Assembly: GCA_947037905.1 (NCBI GenBank)
Contig: CAMQUX010000055.1
Span: 1 to 8,043, forward strand
Direction: 5' to 3'
Length of the DNA: 8,043 nucleotides
Source of the DNA: an uncultured Desulfovibrionaceae bacterium
GTDB lineage: Bacteria; Desulfobacterota; Desulfovibrionia; Desulfovibrionales; Desulfovibrionaceae
Position numbers and translations under genes: made by a program. Every line of letters begins with the position of its first letter. Within the stretch, counting starts at the first letter, position 1. Under the pieces are notes generated by a model. It searched no databases. It was not told the origin of the DNA and saw only the letters and a program-made list of their open reading frames with translations. Of this stretch, positions 1 to 6,636 are shown one piece after another.

Positions 1-1
1 A

Positions 2-46
2 ACACTTGTGCATGCTAACGAGAAAAAATTACTCTTTGGAAAATAA
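2..46 (+). CDS. possible 3' end of an upstream gene (flhF-like?), partial
   Basis: One frame entering from the left edge reads TLVHANEKKLLFGK and stops at TAA (44-46), 41 bases before the flhG start. In many flagellated proteobacteria the gene just before flhG is flhF, an SRP-type GTPase that places the flagellum, and its C-terminus is a short helix after an 'xLxxA' stretch, which this tail loosely resembles. Fourteen residues are far too few for identification. The assignment rests on context and on TAA being the stop used by every complete gene in the window. The other two frames also stay open briefly, so this could be chance. Confidence 0.33.
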   Translation, partial: TLVHANEKKLLFGK

Positions 47-87
47 TATATTTTACAGTATTTAAAATGTTCTCATAAGGATTATTT

Positions 88-897
88 ATGGAAAATCCAA
101 ATTCTACACTAAGCCTTGCTGTTGTTAGCGGAAAAGGTGGTGTTGGAAAAACAAGTATCTCATTAAACATAGCCTATGCGCTTTATGATGCCTATCAAAA
201 AGTGCTCATAATCGACTGTGACCTTGGTCTTGCTAATTTAGATGTTATGCTTGGTCTTTCTCCTAGCAGTACACTGCAAGATCTCTTGCAAGATGATATT
301 GAAGCAAAAGACGTGGTTCTACCTATTGAAGAGAATGGGTTTGATTTACTCCCAGCTGCAAGTGGTGTTGCAGAGCTTGTGGACATGGACGATGAACTGC
401 GAGAAAAATTCTTTCAAAAACTGCGAGATATAACTAAAGAGTATCATTTTATAATTTTAGATGTTGGTGCAGGTATTAGTGAAACTGTCCTCGATTTTGC
501 CTCCATGGTACAGGCAAGACTCGTTATTATTACACCAGAACCAACCTCACTTACTGATGGATATGCACTTATTAAAGTCTTGAAAACTCAAAAAAATGTT
601 CTCAATTTTAATATTATTGTCAACCAAGCAGATAATAAACAGCAAGCAGAAACAACTTTTGAAAGACTCTCCATCGCATGTAAAAACTTCATTGAAGTAA
701 CACCTCATCTTATGGGATTTGTTCATACAGACACTGCTGCATCTGATGCTATTCGTAGTCAAAAGCCTCTCTTGCGAAATTCTCCAAATGCTAAAGCAAG
801 TCAGGATATTAAAAAAATTGCTGAAAGCCTCATAAACTTACGAACTCAACAAAAAGAACTTTTGACAAAAATTACTCCTTTAAAGGATAATAATTAA
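88..897 (+). CDS. flhG: FlhG/MinD-family ParA-like ATPase (flagellar number regulator)
   Basis: This is a 269-residue MinD/ParA-type P-loop ATPase, best matched to FlhG (also FleN, YlxH, MinD2), which limits flagellar number by acting on the GTPase FlhF at the cell pole. Visible motifs: deviant Walker A KGGVGKT at residues 16-22; the DCDLGLANLD switch region at 43-52; Walker B ending at Asp125 in IILDVGAGIS; and TPEPTSLTDGY at 149-159. The last two are the FlhG version of these motifs, which separates it from true MinD. The ATG is preceded by AAGGA (77-81) at 6-base spacing. Only about nine residues precede the first strand, so the N-terminal activator helix (DQAxxLR) seen in some FlhG proteins, which stimulates FlhF, is missing. 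The C-terminus ends in a Lys-rich segment that could help membrane binding. A cell-division MinD or another MinD-like ATPase is less likely. Confidence 0.88.
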   Translation: MENPNSTLSLAVVSGKGGVGKTSISLNIAYALYDAYQKVLIIDCDLGLANLDVMLGLSPSSTLQDLLQDDIEAKDVVLPIEENGFDLLPAASGVAELVDMDDELREKFFQKLRDITKEYHFIILDVGAGISETVLDFASMVQARLVIITPEPTSLTDGYALIKVLKTQKNVLNFNIIVNQADNKQQAETTFERLSIACKNFIEVTPHLMGFVHTDTAASDAIRSQKPLLRNSPNAKASQDIKKIAESLINLRTQQKELLTKITPLKDNN

Positions 898-906
898 TTC
901 TTTTTA

Positions 907-933
907 TTGACTTATTTAACTATCTGATATACT
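907..933 (+). promoter_or_regulatory. predicted sigma-70 promoter for the HU-selenoprotein pair
   Basis: TTGACT (907-912) matches the -35 box in five of six positions. TATACT (928-933) matches the -10 box in five of six, and TG at 925-926 gives an extended -10 (TGnTATACT). The spacer is 15 bases, shorter than the usual 17, which the extended -10 can offset. It lies in the 74-base gap after flhG and would start transcription about 30 bases before the HU gene. Confidence 0.6.
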
Positions 934-971
934 AAAAGAAAAAAAGCACGTATTTATAGAAAGGATGCGCC

Positions 972-1247
972 ATGAATAAAAGTGAATTAATTAAGACAAT
1001 TGCAGAAAAGAAAAACCTGCATATTAATGAAGCTACAGAAGTTGTAAATCTACTTATTGATACTATGAAAGAATCACTTATCCGTGGTGATCGTATCGAA
1101 ATTAGAGGTTTTGGAAGCTTTAAAGTAAAGAATTACGAAGGCTATACTGGTAGAAACCCTAAAACAGGTGCTCTTGTTGAAGTTCTTCCTAAAAAACTTC
1201 CTTTCTTTCGACCAGGAAAAGAATTAAAAAAATATCTTAACGATTAA
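972..1247 (+). CDS. HU/IHF-family DNA-binding protein
   Basis: At 91 residues this is the normal length for the HU/IHF family of small dimeric nucleoid proteins that bend DNA. Residues 1-45 form the helical dimerisation part. The family signature runs RIEIRGFGSF (41-50) into the DNA-gripping beta arm with GRNPKTG (60-66), where Pro63 is the residue that intercalates between base pairs. KKLPFFRPGKELKKYL follows at 74-89. The 'IEIRGFGSF...GRNPKTG' wording is somewhat closer to IHF-beta than to plain HU, but I cannot decide the subunit from one sequence. AAGGA (961-965) sits 6 bases before the ATG, and a clear promoter lies upstream. The stop is followed after one base by the ATG of the next gene, so the two are probably co-transcribed and translationally coupled. 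Confidence 0.93.
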   Translation: MNKSELIKTIAEKKNLHINEATEVVNLLIDTMKESLIRGDRIEIRGFGSFKVKNYEGYTGRNPKTGALVEVLPKKLPFFRPGKELKKYLND

Positions 1248-1248
1248 G

Positions 1249-2082
1249 ATGCGTTTTTTTCTTACATTTTTTTTCGTTTTTTTGCTCAATATACCAGCAG
1301 TTTCATTCGCCAAAAGTACCTCTTTATTAATTTTATCAACAGGTAATACCTTTGGCGAATTATTTCCATGCCCTACTTGAAGTAATAGTGACTCCCTTAT
1401 CGGAGGACTTGCTCGGAGAGCAACTGTATTTAAAACACTCACTAATTCAAACCCACCAGCACTCATCGTTGGTGCTCCTTTTGAATTGATTCCTCTTGAA
1501 CCTTCCGACTATACCCTTGAAAAAATTTCTGCTCACATTCAAACTCTTACGGCTTTGCCATATAGTATTGGTGTCCTCTCTCAAAAAGAAGGGGCTCTTT
1601 TAAAAAAGCTCAATCTTGCAGTTCCAAATAACTGGAAAGTTATCACAAATAGCACTCAAACATATACTATTGCTAATAATATTATAACTATAGCTATAGT
1701 TATTTTTCCTGCTTGGAATAGCGAAAAAAAAGATGCTTTATATAAAGAAATATTATACTCTAGTAAAAAGATAGCTTCAAAAGCTTCTATTGTTATTGCT
1801 TTTAGTGACTGGGGATATACAAAAGAAAAAGAATTTCTCGATTCAACAGAAACAGATATCAATTTACTCATTGGTGCTGGAACTGGTCCTGATATTATTG
1901 AACGACAAATAAAAAAAACTCTTTGGAAACGTGGTATAAACAAAGGGAAAGCAGTGCTTACAACACTATATCCAAACATAGAAAACTTACTAGATGCCCA
2001 ATCTAACTACATTCTCTTGAAAGAACAAACAGAAGATAAAAGCATAAAAAAAATAATAGAGCCACTTATGAACTCTCATTAA
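1249..2082 (+). CDS. probable secreted UshA-like selenoprotein with in-frame TGA (Sec44)
   Basis: If the TGA at 1378-1380 is read as selenocysteine, this frame gives 277 residues. Residues 1-21 form a signal peptide: MRFF, a Phe/Leu-rich core, then an AVSFA cleavage site. STGNTFGELFPCPTU (30-44) and GGLARRAT (52-59) follow. These resemble the first motif and the GGxARR segment of UshA/5'-nucleotidase-like metallophosphoesterases. The usual Asp-x-His metal ligands read Asn-Thr-Phe here, and the late 'SHxG' and 'GGHSH' blocks read SDWGY (186-190) and IGAGTGPD (208-215), so a phosphatase function looks lost. Cys41 and residue 44 form a CxxU pair and there is no other cysteine, which suggests a periplasmic thiol/selenol redox role. 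No good Shine-Dalgarno is seen, and the ATG lies one base after the HU stop, which implies coupling. After the TGA the frame has no ATG until codon 274, so independent expression of the 3' part is unlikely. I recall UshA-like (seleno)protein families in Desulfovibrio relatives, unverified here. The alternative is a recent nonsense pseudogene. Confidence 0.72.
1378..1380 (+). other. in-frame TGA, proposed selenocysteine codon
   Basis: This TGA is codon 44 of the 1249-2082 frame, within TGC-CCT-ACT-TGA (Cys-Pro-Thr-Sec), a CxxU arrangement typical of redox selenoproteins where homologues carry Cys. It is the only in-frame TGA in any gene of the window, and all complete genes end in TAA. Tryptophan is encoded by TGG elsewhere, including codons in this same gene, so general reassignment of TGA to Trp is unlikely. 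Confidence 0.7.
1409..1423 (+). promoter_or_regulatory. candidate bacterial SECIS hairpin
   Basis: TTGCTC-GGA-GAGCAA forms a perfect 6-bp stem with a three-base loop, or a 5-bp stem with loop CGGAG. The first loop G (1415) lies 34 bases after the TGA, inside the spacing I recall for bacterial SECIS elements (about 16-37 nt), and the loop starts with G as that model asks. The hairpin encodes LARRAT. Its Arg56 codon is CGG, which no other arginine in the plus-strand genes uses, consistent with selection on the RNA. A weaker stem CTCC/GGAG (1392-1395 with 1402-1405) lies just upstream and could stack below or compete. Confidence 0.6.
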
Positions 2083-2228
2083 GATAAAAAAATCCTAAAA
2101 ATAATAATTTCTTATTTATAAATAAAAATAATTTCTAGCTTTCTCTATAAAGCTTATTTTAATATACGATAGTACTATTTTACTATCAACAGATACTAAA
2201 CCATAAAACCTAACTCAAAGGAGATTAT
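2083..2228 (+). promoter_or_regulatory. dapA leader region with two inverted repeats
   Basis: This 146-base AT-rich spacer contains two perfect inverted repeats. AGCTTT-N6-AAAGCT spans 2137-2154. GATAGTA-N6-TACTATC spans 2168-2187 and has a nested palindrome ATAGTACTAT (2169-2178), so the half-site ACTAT appears twice. A weak -10-like TAATAT is at 2160-2165 without a convincing -35. The repeats lie 41-91 bases before the dapA ATG and could be an operator or small 5'-UTR hairpins. I see no conserved lysine riboswitch, and the leader is too short for one. No strong terminator follows the selenoprotein gene, so readthrough into dapA is possible. Confidence 0.35.
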
Positions 2229-3113
2229 ATGTTATTTCATGGGGCTCTTACAGCACTCGTTACCCCTTTTCGAAATGGGCAAATAGATGAAGAAGCTTTT
2301 AGAAACTTTATTGAATGGCAAATTCAAGAAGGTATTGATGGACTCGTTCCTTGCGGTACAACTGGTGAAGCTGCTACTATGAGCCTTGAAGAGCAAGGGC
2401 GTGTTATACGCATTTGTGTTGAACAAGCAAATAAACGAGTACCTGTTCTTGCAGGTGCTGGTTCAAATAATACATCAGAAGCAATTGAACTTGCTAAGCT
2501 TGCAAAAAAGGCTCAAGCAGATGGTATACTACTTATTACACCGTACTATAATAAACCGACTCATAACGGTCTTATAGCGCACTTTTCAGCTGTTGCAAAT
2601 GCTGTAGATATACCAATTGTTCTCTACAATGTACCAGGCAGAACAAGCCTTAATATGCGTGTAAAGACTATAAAAGCGATTGTAGATACAATACCAAACG
2701 TAGTTGGAATAAAAGAAGCAACTGGTGATGTTGTTCAAGCATCAGAAGTCACTGAGTTTTGTATGAAAAAAGATTTCTCACTACTTTCAGGTGATGATTT
2801 TACAGTTCTTCCTCTGCTTTCTGTTGGTGGTTGTGGTGCTATTTCTGTTGTATCAAATATTATGCCTGCAAAAATGGCTGCTCTTTGTGCAGCATTTAAA
2901 GAAAAAGACTTAGCAACTGCGCTTAAAATTCATATAGAATTACAAGCTGTTATTCGAGGTATGTTTATAGAAACAAACCCTATTCCTGTTAAAACAGCAC
3001 TTGCACTCATGGGAAAAATCCCAACCGCAGAATTTAGACTACCTCTAGTTCCTCTTGAAGAACAGAGTCTAGTAGCACTTACAAGTCTGTTAAAAACTCA
3101 AGGTTTAATTTAA
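2229..3113 (+). CDS. dapA: 4-hydroxy-tetrahydrodipicolinate synthase
   Basis: DapA condenses pyruvate with aspartate semialdehyde, the first committed step to diaminopimelate (cell wall) and lysine, in the cytoplasm. The 294 residues match the family length and form one TIM barrel. Key residues align with the E. coli enzyme: Thr44 and Thr45 in GTTGEA, Tyr107 in ITPYYNKP, Tyr133 and Arg138 in YNVPGRT, and the Schiff-base Lys162 in GIKEATGD. At the lysine feedback site, Asn80, Glu84 and Tyr106 are kept, but the positions of E. coli His53 and His56 are Leu53 and Gln56. Lysine inhibition may therefore be weaker, which is inference. The start is supported by AAAGGAG (2217-2223) five bases before the ATG. 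The gene stands alone between the repeat-bearing leader and a strong terminator. Confidence 0.97.
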   Translation: MLFHGALTALVTPFRNGQIDEEAFRNFIEWQIQEGIDGLVPCGTTGEAATMSLEEQGRVIRICVEQANKRVPVLAGAGSNNTSEAIELAKLAKKAQADGILLITPYYNKPTHNGLIAHFSAVANAVDIPIVLYNVPGRTSLNMRVKTIKAIVDTIPNVVGIKEATGDVVQASEVTEFCMKKDFSLLSGDDFTVLPLLSVGGCGAISVVSNIMPAKMAALCAAFKEKDLATALKIHIELQAVIRGMFIETNPIPVKTALALMGKIPTAEFRLPLVPLEEQSLVALTSLLKTQGLI

Positions 3114-3133
3114 AACTTATTAAGTAGAATACT

Positions 3134-3165
3134 AAAAAAAAGAGAGCAATTGCTCTCTTTTTTTT
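3134..3165. terminator. bidirectional rho-independent terminator between dapA and priA
   Basis: The 32 bases form a perfect palindrome centred between 3149 and 3150. The stem core AGAGAGC-AATT-GCTCTCT is flanked by seven A on the left and seven T on the right, and the T-run continues past a single A. It starts 20 bases after the dapA stop. Because the A-tract on the left is a T-tract on the other strand, it can also end minus-strand transcripts coming from priA, whose stop is about 240 bases away. Confidence 0.9.
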
Positions 3166-3405
3166 ATTTTTTACAAATATAAAATCAATCTTAAAAATAT
3201 TATTAAATTTTAAGTAATCATAAAAAAATCGACCATATAAAAATATATTAAATAATCCGTGAAATAATAAACGGTTAAAGAAGTTTTCTTCTGATAAAAA
3301 ATGAACTCAATAAAAACATTTCCCTTTTAACACTTTTCGATAATTTAACGATTAACCTTACCTGTTATACTCACTTTAAAATATACTATTTAAATAAGCT
3401 CTTAT
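3166..3405. other. gene-free AT-rich gap between convergent genes
   Basis: These 240 bases have no credible ORF, RNA gene or repeat array. The only structure noted is a small hairpin AGAAG-TTTT-CTTCT (3279-3292), too weak to name. The gap lies between the dapA terminator and the priA stop and is probably the 3' untranslated part of the priA transcript. Confidence 0.5.
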
Positions 3406-5739
3406 TTATAAAGAATTAATAGGGTCTAAATCTAATCGAATTTGTAATTTTTGCGATATATTCACGGATAAAAGATATTTATAAAATTGACGAATATCTT
3501 CCCAGTTAGTAGATTTCATCATACAATGAAATCTTTTTTTACCAGCTAAAAGACTAAGGGGTGCAGCCACTGGCCCTAGGAGCGTAATTTTTTTCTGCTG
3601 TTGATAAAGTGCTATTTTCCCTTTTAAACGTTCCATTTCTTTGTCCCCTGCTTGCCAAGTAGTAGGGTATTGTAAACGAATAAGAGCAAGATGTGAAAAT
3701 GGAGGATAATTAAAAGCTTTTCTTTGCTCTATTTCTTCATCATAAAACCCTTCATAATTTTGTTCTTGAACATATTTCCAACAAGCATGGTCTTTATTTC
3801 TTGTTTGAATAATCACCCGCCCTTTAGTCTCACCTCTACCAGCTCTGCCTGCAACTTGCACTAGGAGCTGAAAAATCTTTTCTTTTGCTCTGTATTCTGG
3901 CAAATGCAGTCCCAAATCGCCATCAACAACTACAACTAAAGATACAAATGGAAAATGATGCCCTTTTGAGACCATTTGTGTTCCAAGTAAAACTTGTGCT
4001 TCTTGTTTATGAAAAGCTCCAAGTATTTGCTTCATATCTTCTTCTTTTCGTACGGTATCTCTATCCATTCGTAGAATTTTTGTTTCAGGAAAGTACTCTG
4101 CGAACCATTCTTCAACTTTTTCCGTGCCATCACCAAGTGGAACAAGTTGCTCGCTCTTACACTGTGGACAGGTGCTTGGAACATCATCTATATATCCACA
4201 ATAATGACATAAAAGTTTATGATTTTTTTTATGATATGTCAGTGCAACTTCACAATGAGGACAAGTAATGCTTTTTCTGCACGCACAACAATATACAAGA
4301 GGTGCATACCCTCTTCTATTGAGCATTATAATAACTTGCTCACCACGCTCAAGAGTTTGTTTTATTTCTTCGTGTGTTTCTGAAACAAACAAGTATCTTT
4401 TTTCACCATGCAAGGGAAGATTTACAAATCGAATCTCAGGAAGAGCAGTTTGTTTTACTCTGTTTGCTAAAGAAAAATAGGAGATACTTTTATTTTTTGC
4501 AGCGTAATATGTTTTTATATCTGGCGTTGCAGAGCCTAAAATAAGAAGTGATTTTGTACTTTTAGCACGTTGAAATGCTATCTCTTTTGCATTATAAAAA
4601 ATCTTTTCTGTTTGTTTATATGAGTTATCATGCTCTTCATCTAAAATAAAAAGCTGTGCATTTTTTACAGGCAGAAACAAAAGAGACCGAGTACCTATAA
4701 ATATATGTCCTTTTTTATTTCCAGAATTCATGAAAGAATGATATTTGCGCTGTTCTTTTTGATAGCCATGATAAAAGGTAATTTTTTCTTCTCCAAAAAA
4801 ACTGCACATGTTTTGGTAAAGCTGTTGAGCAAGTGCAACCTCAGGAGTTAAAAGAAAAACATTTCCTCCATCTCTTATGACTTTTTCAATTATTTTTGCA
4901 TAGACAAAAGTCTTTCCACTACCTGTTACGCCGTGTAGTAAACTTATAGCAAAATCTTTTTTAGCTAATAAACTCTCAAGCCCTGTTATAACTTCTTCTT
5001 GCTCTTTTGTTGCTTGAAGATTTAGAAGCGGCTCGGTTATAATAGCTTCTTCATCTTCTTCTTTTTCAAGAAAAAAGCTCTGTAATAAATCTTTTTTTTC
5101 TAAAGAATTTAAAACAGTAGTGATAGAGACTCCAAACACATCTTGTAATTCTTTTTTACTTACTTCAGGTTTATCAAGTAAATATTCAAGCACTGCATTT
5201 TGCTTTGCAGCGCCTTTTCTTAATTCTTTATCTTGAGGTAAAAGACTATAAAATTGTTCTTTTTTTTCGTTACTGGTGTGGATTATATCTGTAAGCCCAT
5301 CTTGAATAGAATAGTATAAAGACTCTTTTAGTTCTTCAGACCAAAGAGCAACTTCTTTTGCGGTAAAAGTACTGGGAAGATAAGACGCAGATGATTGAAA
5401 GGAAAAATCAGATCGCAGAGCAAGGCTTGGTAAAAAATGTTCGATAGTTTGCGCTAACTGTATGCAGTTCCTAAGAGAAAAGGACTCTAACAAGGAAAAA
5501 TATTCTTCATTTAGTAGAGGTGTTTTTTCTAAAACACATAAGATATCTTTTAATTTTATATTTTTTAATGGATTTTCATCTTTTGAAAGTATTAAGCCAA
5601 TGCGTAAACTTTTACCAAAAGGTACTAAAACACGAAGACCTTTCTCTAAATTTTTTTCTAAAAGTACAGGGCATGTATAGCTATATTCTCCATATGGTGG
5701 AGAAAGGATGAGAATTTTCCAAGAAATAATTTTTTCCAT
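3406..5739 (-). CDS. priA: primosomal replication restart helicase PriA
   Basis: PriA recognises stalled or repaired replication forks, unwinds DNA 3'-to-5' and starts reloading of the replicative helicase. The 777-residue protein is slightly longer than E. coli PriA (732). An N-terminal DNA-binding part covers about 1-110, and a winged-helix-like region covers roughly 175-240. The helicase core has Walker A GVTGSGKT (270-277), DEEH (367-370), GSATPD (402-407) and GTQMVSKGHHFP (586-597), with QVAGRAGRG at 628-636. Eight cysteines (484, 487, 493, 496, 511, 514, 524, 527) in four CxxC pairs bind two zinc ions; each is offset by 48 from its E. coli counterpart, so the insertion lies N-terminal to them. 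The ATG begins nine bases after the galU stop with no clear Shine-Dalgarno, suggesting coupled translation as the last gene of the glmM-galU-priA operon. No frame damage is seen. Confidence 0.97.
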   Translation of the reverse strand: MEKIISWKILILSPPYGEYSYTCPVLLEKNLEKGLRVLVPFGKSLRIGLILSKDENPLKNIKLKDILCVLEKTPLLNEEYFSLLESFSLRNCIQLAQTIEHFLPSLALRSDFSFQSSASYLPSTFTAKEVALWSEELKESLYYSIQDGLTDIIHTSNEKKEQFYSLLPQDKELRKGAAKQNAVLEYLLDKPEVSKKELQDVFGVSITTVLNSLEKKDLLQSFFLEKEEDEEAIITEPLLNLQATKEQEEVITGLESLLAKKDFAISLLHGVTGSGKTFVYAKIIEKVIRDGGNVFLLTPEVALAQQLYQNMCSFFGEEKITFYHGYQKEQRKYHSFMNSGNKKGHIFIGTRSLLFLPVKNAQLFILDEEHDNSYKQTEKIFYNAKEIAFQRAKSTKSLLILGSATPDIKTYYAAKNKSISYFSLANRVKQTALPEIRFVNLPLHGEKRYLFVSETHEEIKQTLERGEQVIIMLNRRGYAPLVYCCACRKSITCPHCEVALTYHKKNHKLLCHYCGYIDDVPSTCPQCKSEQLVPLGDGTEKVEEWFAEYFPETKILRMDRDTVRKEEDMKQILGAFHKQEAQVLLGTQMVSKGHHFPFVSLVVVVDGDLGLHLPEYRAKEKIFQLLVQVAGRAGRGETKGRVIIQTRNKDHACWKYVQEQNYEGFYDEEIEQRKAFNYPPFSHLALIRLQYPTTWQAGDKEMERLKGKIALYQQQKKITLLGPVAAPLSLLAGKKRFHCMMKSTNWEDIRQFYKYLLSVNISQKLQIRLDLDPINSL

Positions 5740-5748
5740 AATAAGCTA

Positions 5749-6624
5749 TTAGCTTTGCTTATAGTTTGAAAGTAAATCTTCTAATGCGCCAATTAATTTT
5801 TTATTAATTTTTCCATCTTGTAAAGCAAAGTGAGCACTTGCCATGAAATATTCAATCCAGTCACCAGTATCGAAGCGTTGTCCGCTGATTTTTACAGCTA
5901 AAAGTTTTCCTTCTTTAGCAAGCTGGTCTAATGCATCAGTTAATTGAATTTCTCCACCAACACCTGCTTCTGTTTTTTCTAAATAAGAAAAAATATCTCG
6001 ACTTAAAACATAACGCCCTATTGCTGCTAAGTTTGATGGTGCGTCATCTACAGAAGGTTTTTCAACTATACTATTTACTGAGTAAAGCCCATCACCTATT
6101 AAATTACCATCTATAATACCATATTTATCGACATTTTCTTTAGGAACTTCCATAACTCCAATAACAGAACAGTTATGTGTTTTTACAGCATCAACAAGTT
6201 CTGCCATACCAGCGCCTTCGCCATAAAGAATATCATCACCTACCATAACTCCAAAATAATCCTCTTGGCAGACATTTTTTGCACAAAGCACTGCGTGCCC
6301 GAGCCCTAATTGCTCTTTTTGTGGAATCGTTATTATATCTATTCTTTTAGCTAGTTGTCTTATTTCAGAAAGTAAATCAAGCTTACCTTTTCTTTCTAAA
6401 AGATTTTCTAAAATAAGATTATGGTCAAAATAGTTTTCGATAACTCTTTTATTTCGGTTAGTTATCAGTACTACATCTTTAAAATTTGCAGCAAGAGCCT
6501 CTTCCACTACATAGTGGATAACTGGCTTATTATATACAGGAAACATTTCTTTTGGGATATCTTTTGACGCAGGAAATGAGCGTGTTCCCCAACCTGCAAC
6601 TGGTATTACAACTTTTCTTATCAT
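5749..6624 (-). CDS. galU: UTP--glucose-1-phosphate uridylyltransferase
   Basis: GalU makes UDP-glucose from UTP and glucose-1-phosphate, feeding lipopolysaccharide, capsule and other surface glycans in the cytoplasm. It has 291 residues, the usual length for the bacterial nucleotidyltransferase family. The N-terminus carries the nucleotide-binding loop AGWGTRSFPASKDIPKEM (10-27) including the conserved Lys25. Further family motifs are QLGLGHAV (105-112), VGDDILYG (128-135), YGIID (168-172), EKP (188-190), AAIGRYVL (200-207), GGEIQLTDA (223-231) and RFDTGD (250-255). The Trp12 and Ser16 in the loop differ from the common AGLGTRFLP wording. AAGGA overlapping the glmM stop lies seven bases before the ATG. 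Its position right after glmM fits one sugar-precursor operon. A thymidylyltransferase (RfbA) is less likely because the RFDTGD and EIQLTDA motifs are GalU-type. Confidence 0.95.
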   Translation of the reverse strand: MIRKVVIPVAGWGTRSFPASKDIPKEMFPVYNKPVIHYVVEEALAANFKDVVLITNRNKRVIENYFDHNLILENLLERKGKLDLLSEIRQLAKRIDIITIPQKEQLGLGHAVLCAKNVCQEDYFGVMVGDDILYGEGAGMAELVDAVKTHNCSVIGVMEVPKENVDKYGIIDGNLIGDGLYSVNSIVEKPSVDDAPSNLAAIGRYVLSRDIFSYLEKTEAGVGGEIQLTDALDQLAKEGKLLAVKISGQRFDTGDWIEYFMASAHFALQDGKINKKLIGALEDLLSNYKQS

Positions 6625-6631
6625 TATATTA

Positions 6632-6636
6632 TCCTT
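6632..6636 (-). promoter_or_regulatory. galU ribosome binding site overlapping the glmM stop codon
   Basis: On the minus strand the glmM stop runs straight into the ribosome site (TAAGGATAATATAATG). AAGGA shares its two A residues with the TAA stop and is seven bases before the galU ATG. Ribosomes ending glmM would be placed directly at the galU start, which supports coupling and fixes the galU start. Confidence 0.7.

Noticed and set aside
1249..1380. Stand-alone 43-residue peptide or nonsense pseudogene fragment
   Set aside because: The frame after the TGA remains clean to the end with conserved-looking motifs (GGLARRAT directly follows), and a SECIS-like hairpin is present. A pseudogene cannot be fully excluded without knowing whether the genome has sel genes.
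1378..1380. TGA read as tryptophan (alternative genetic code)
   Set aside because: TGG is used normally for Trp in all genes including this one, no other in-frame TGA occurs in the window, and the CxxU context favours selenocysteine.
1224..1466. 80-residue minus-strand ORF
   Set aside because: It is antisense to the HU end and the signal-peptide region, has no ribosome site or family resemblance, and is explained as a shadow.
1486..2082. Independent 198-residue hypothetical protein
   Set aside because: Its start is a TTG without a ribosome site, and it is the same frame as the upstream signal-peptide segment, split only by one TGA. It is better read as the 3' part of the selenoprotein gene.
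2112..2125. TTATTTATAAATAA palindrome as terminator of the selenoprotein gene
   Set aside because: It has no G or C in the stem, so it would be too weak; such palindromes are expected by chance in this AT-rich spacer.
3885..4268. 127-residue plus-strand ORF inside priA
   Set aside because: It is antisense to the conserved helicase and zinc-binding part of priA and shows no recognisable features.
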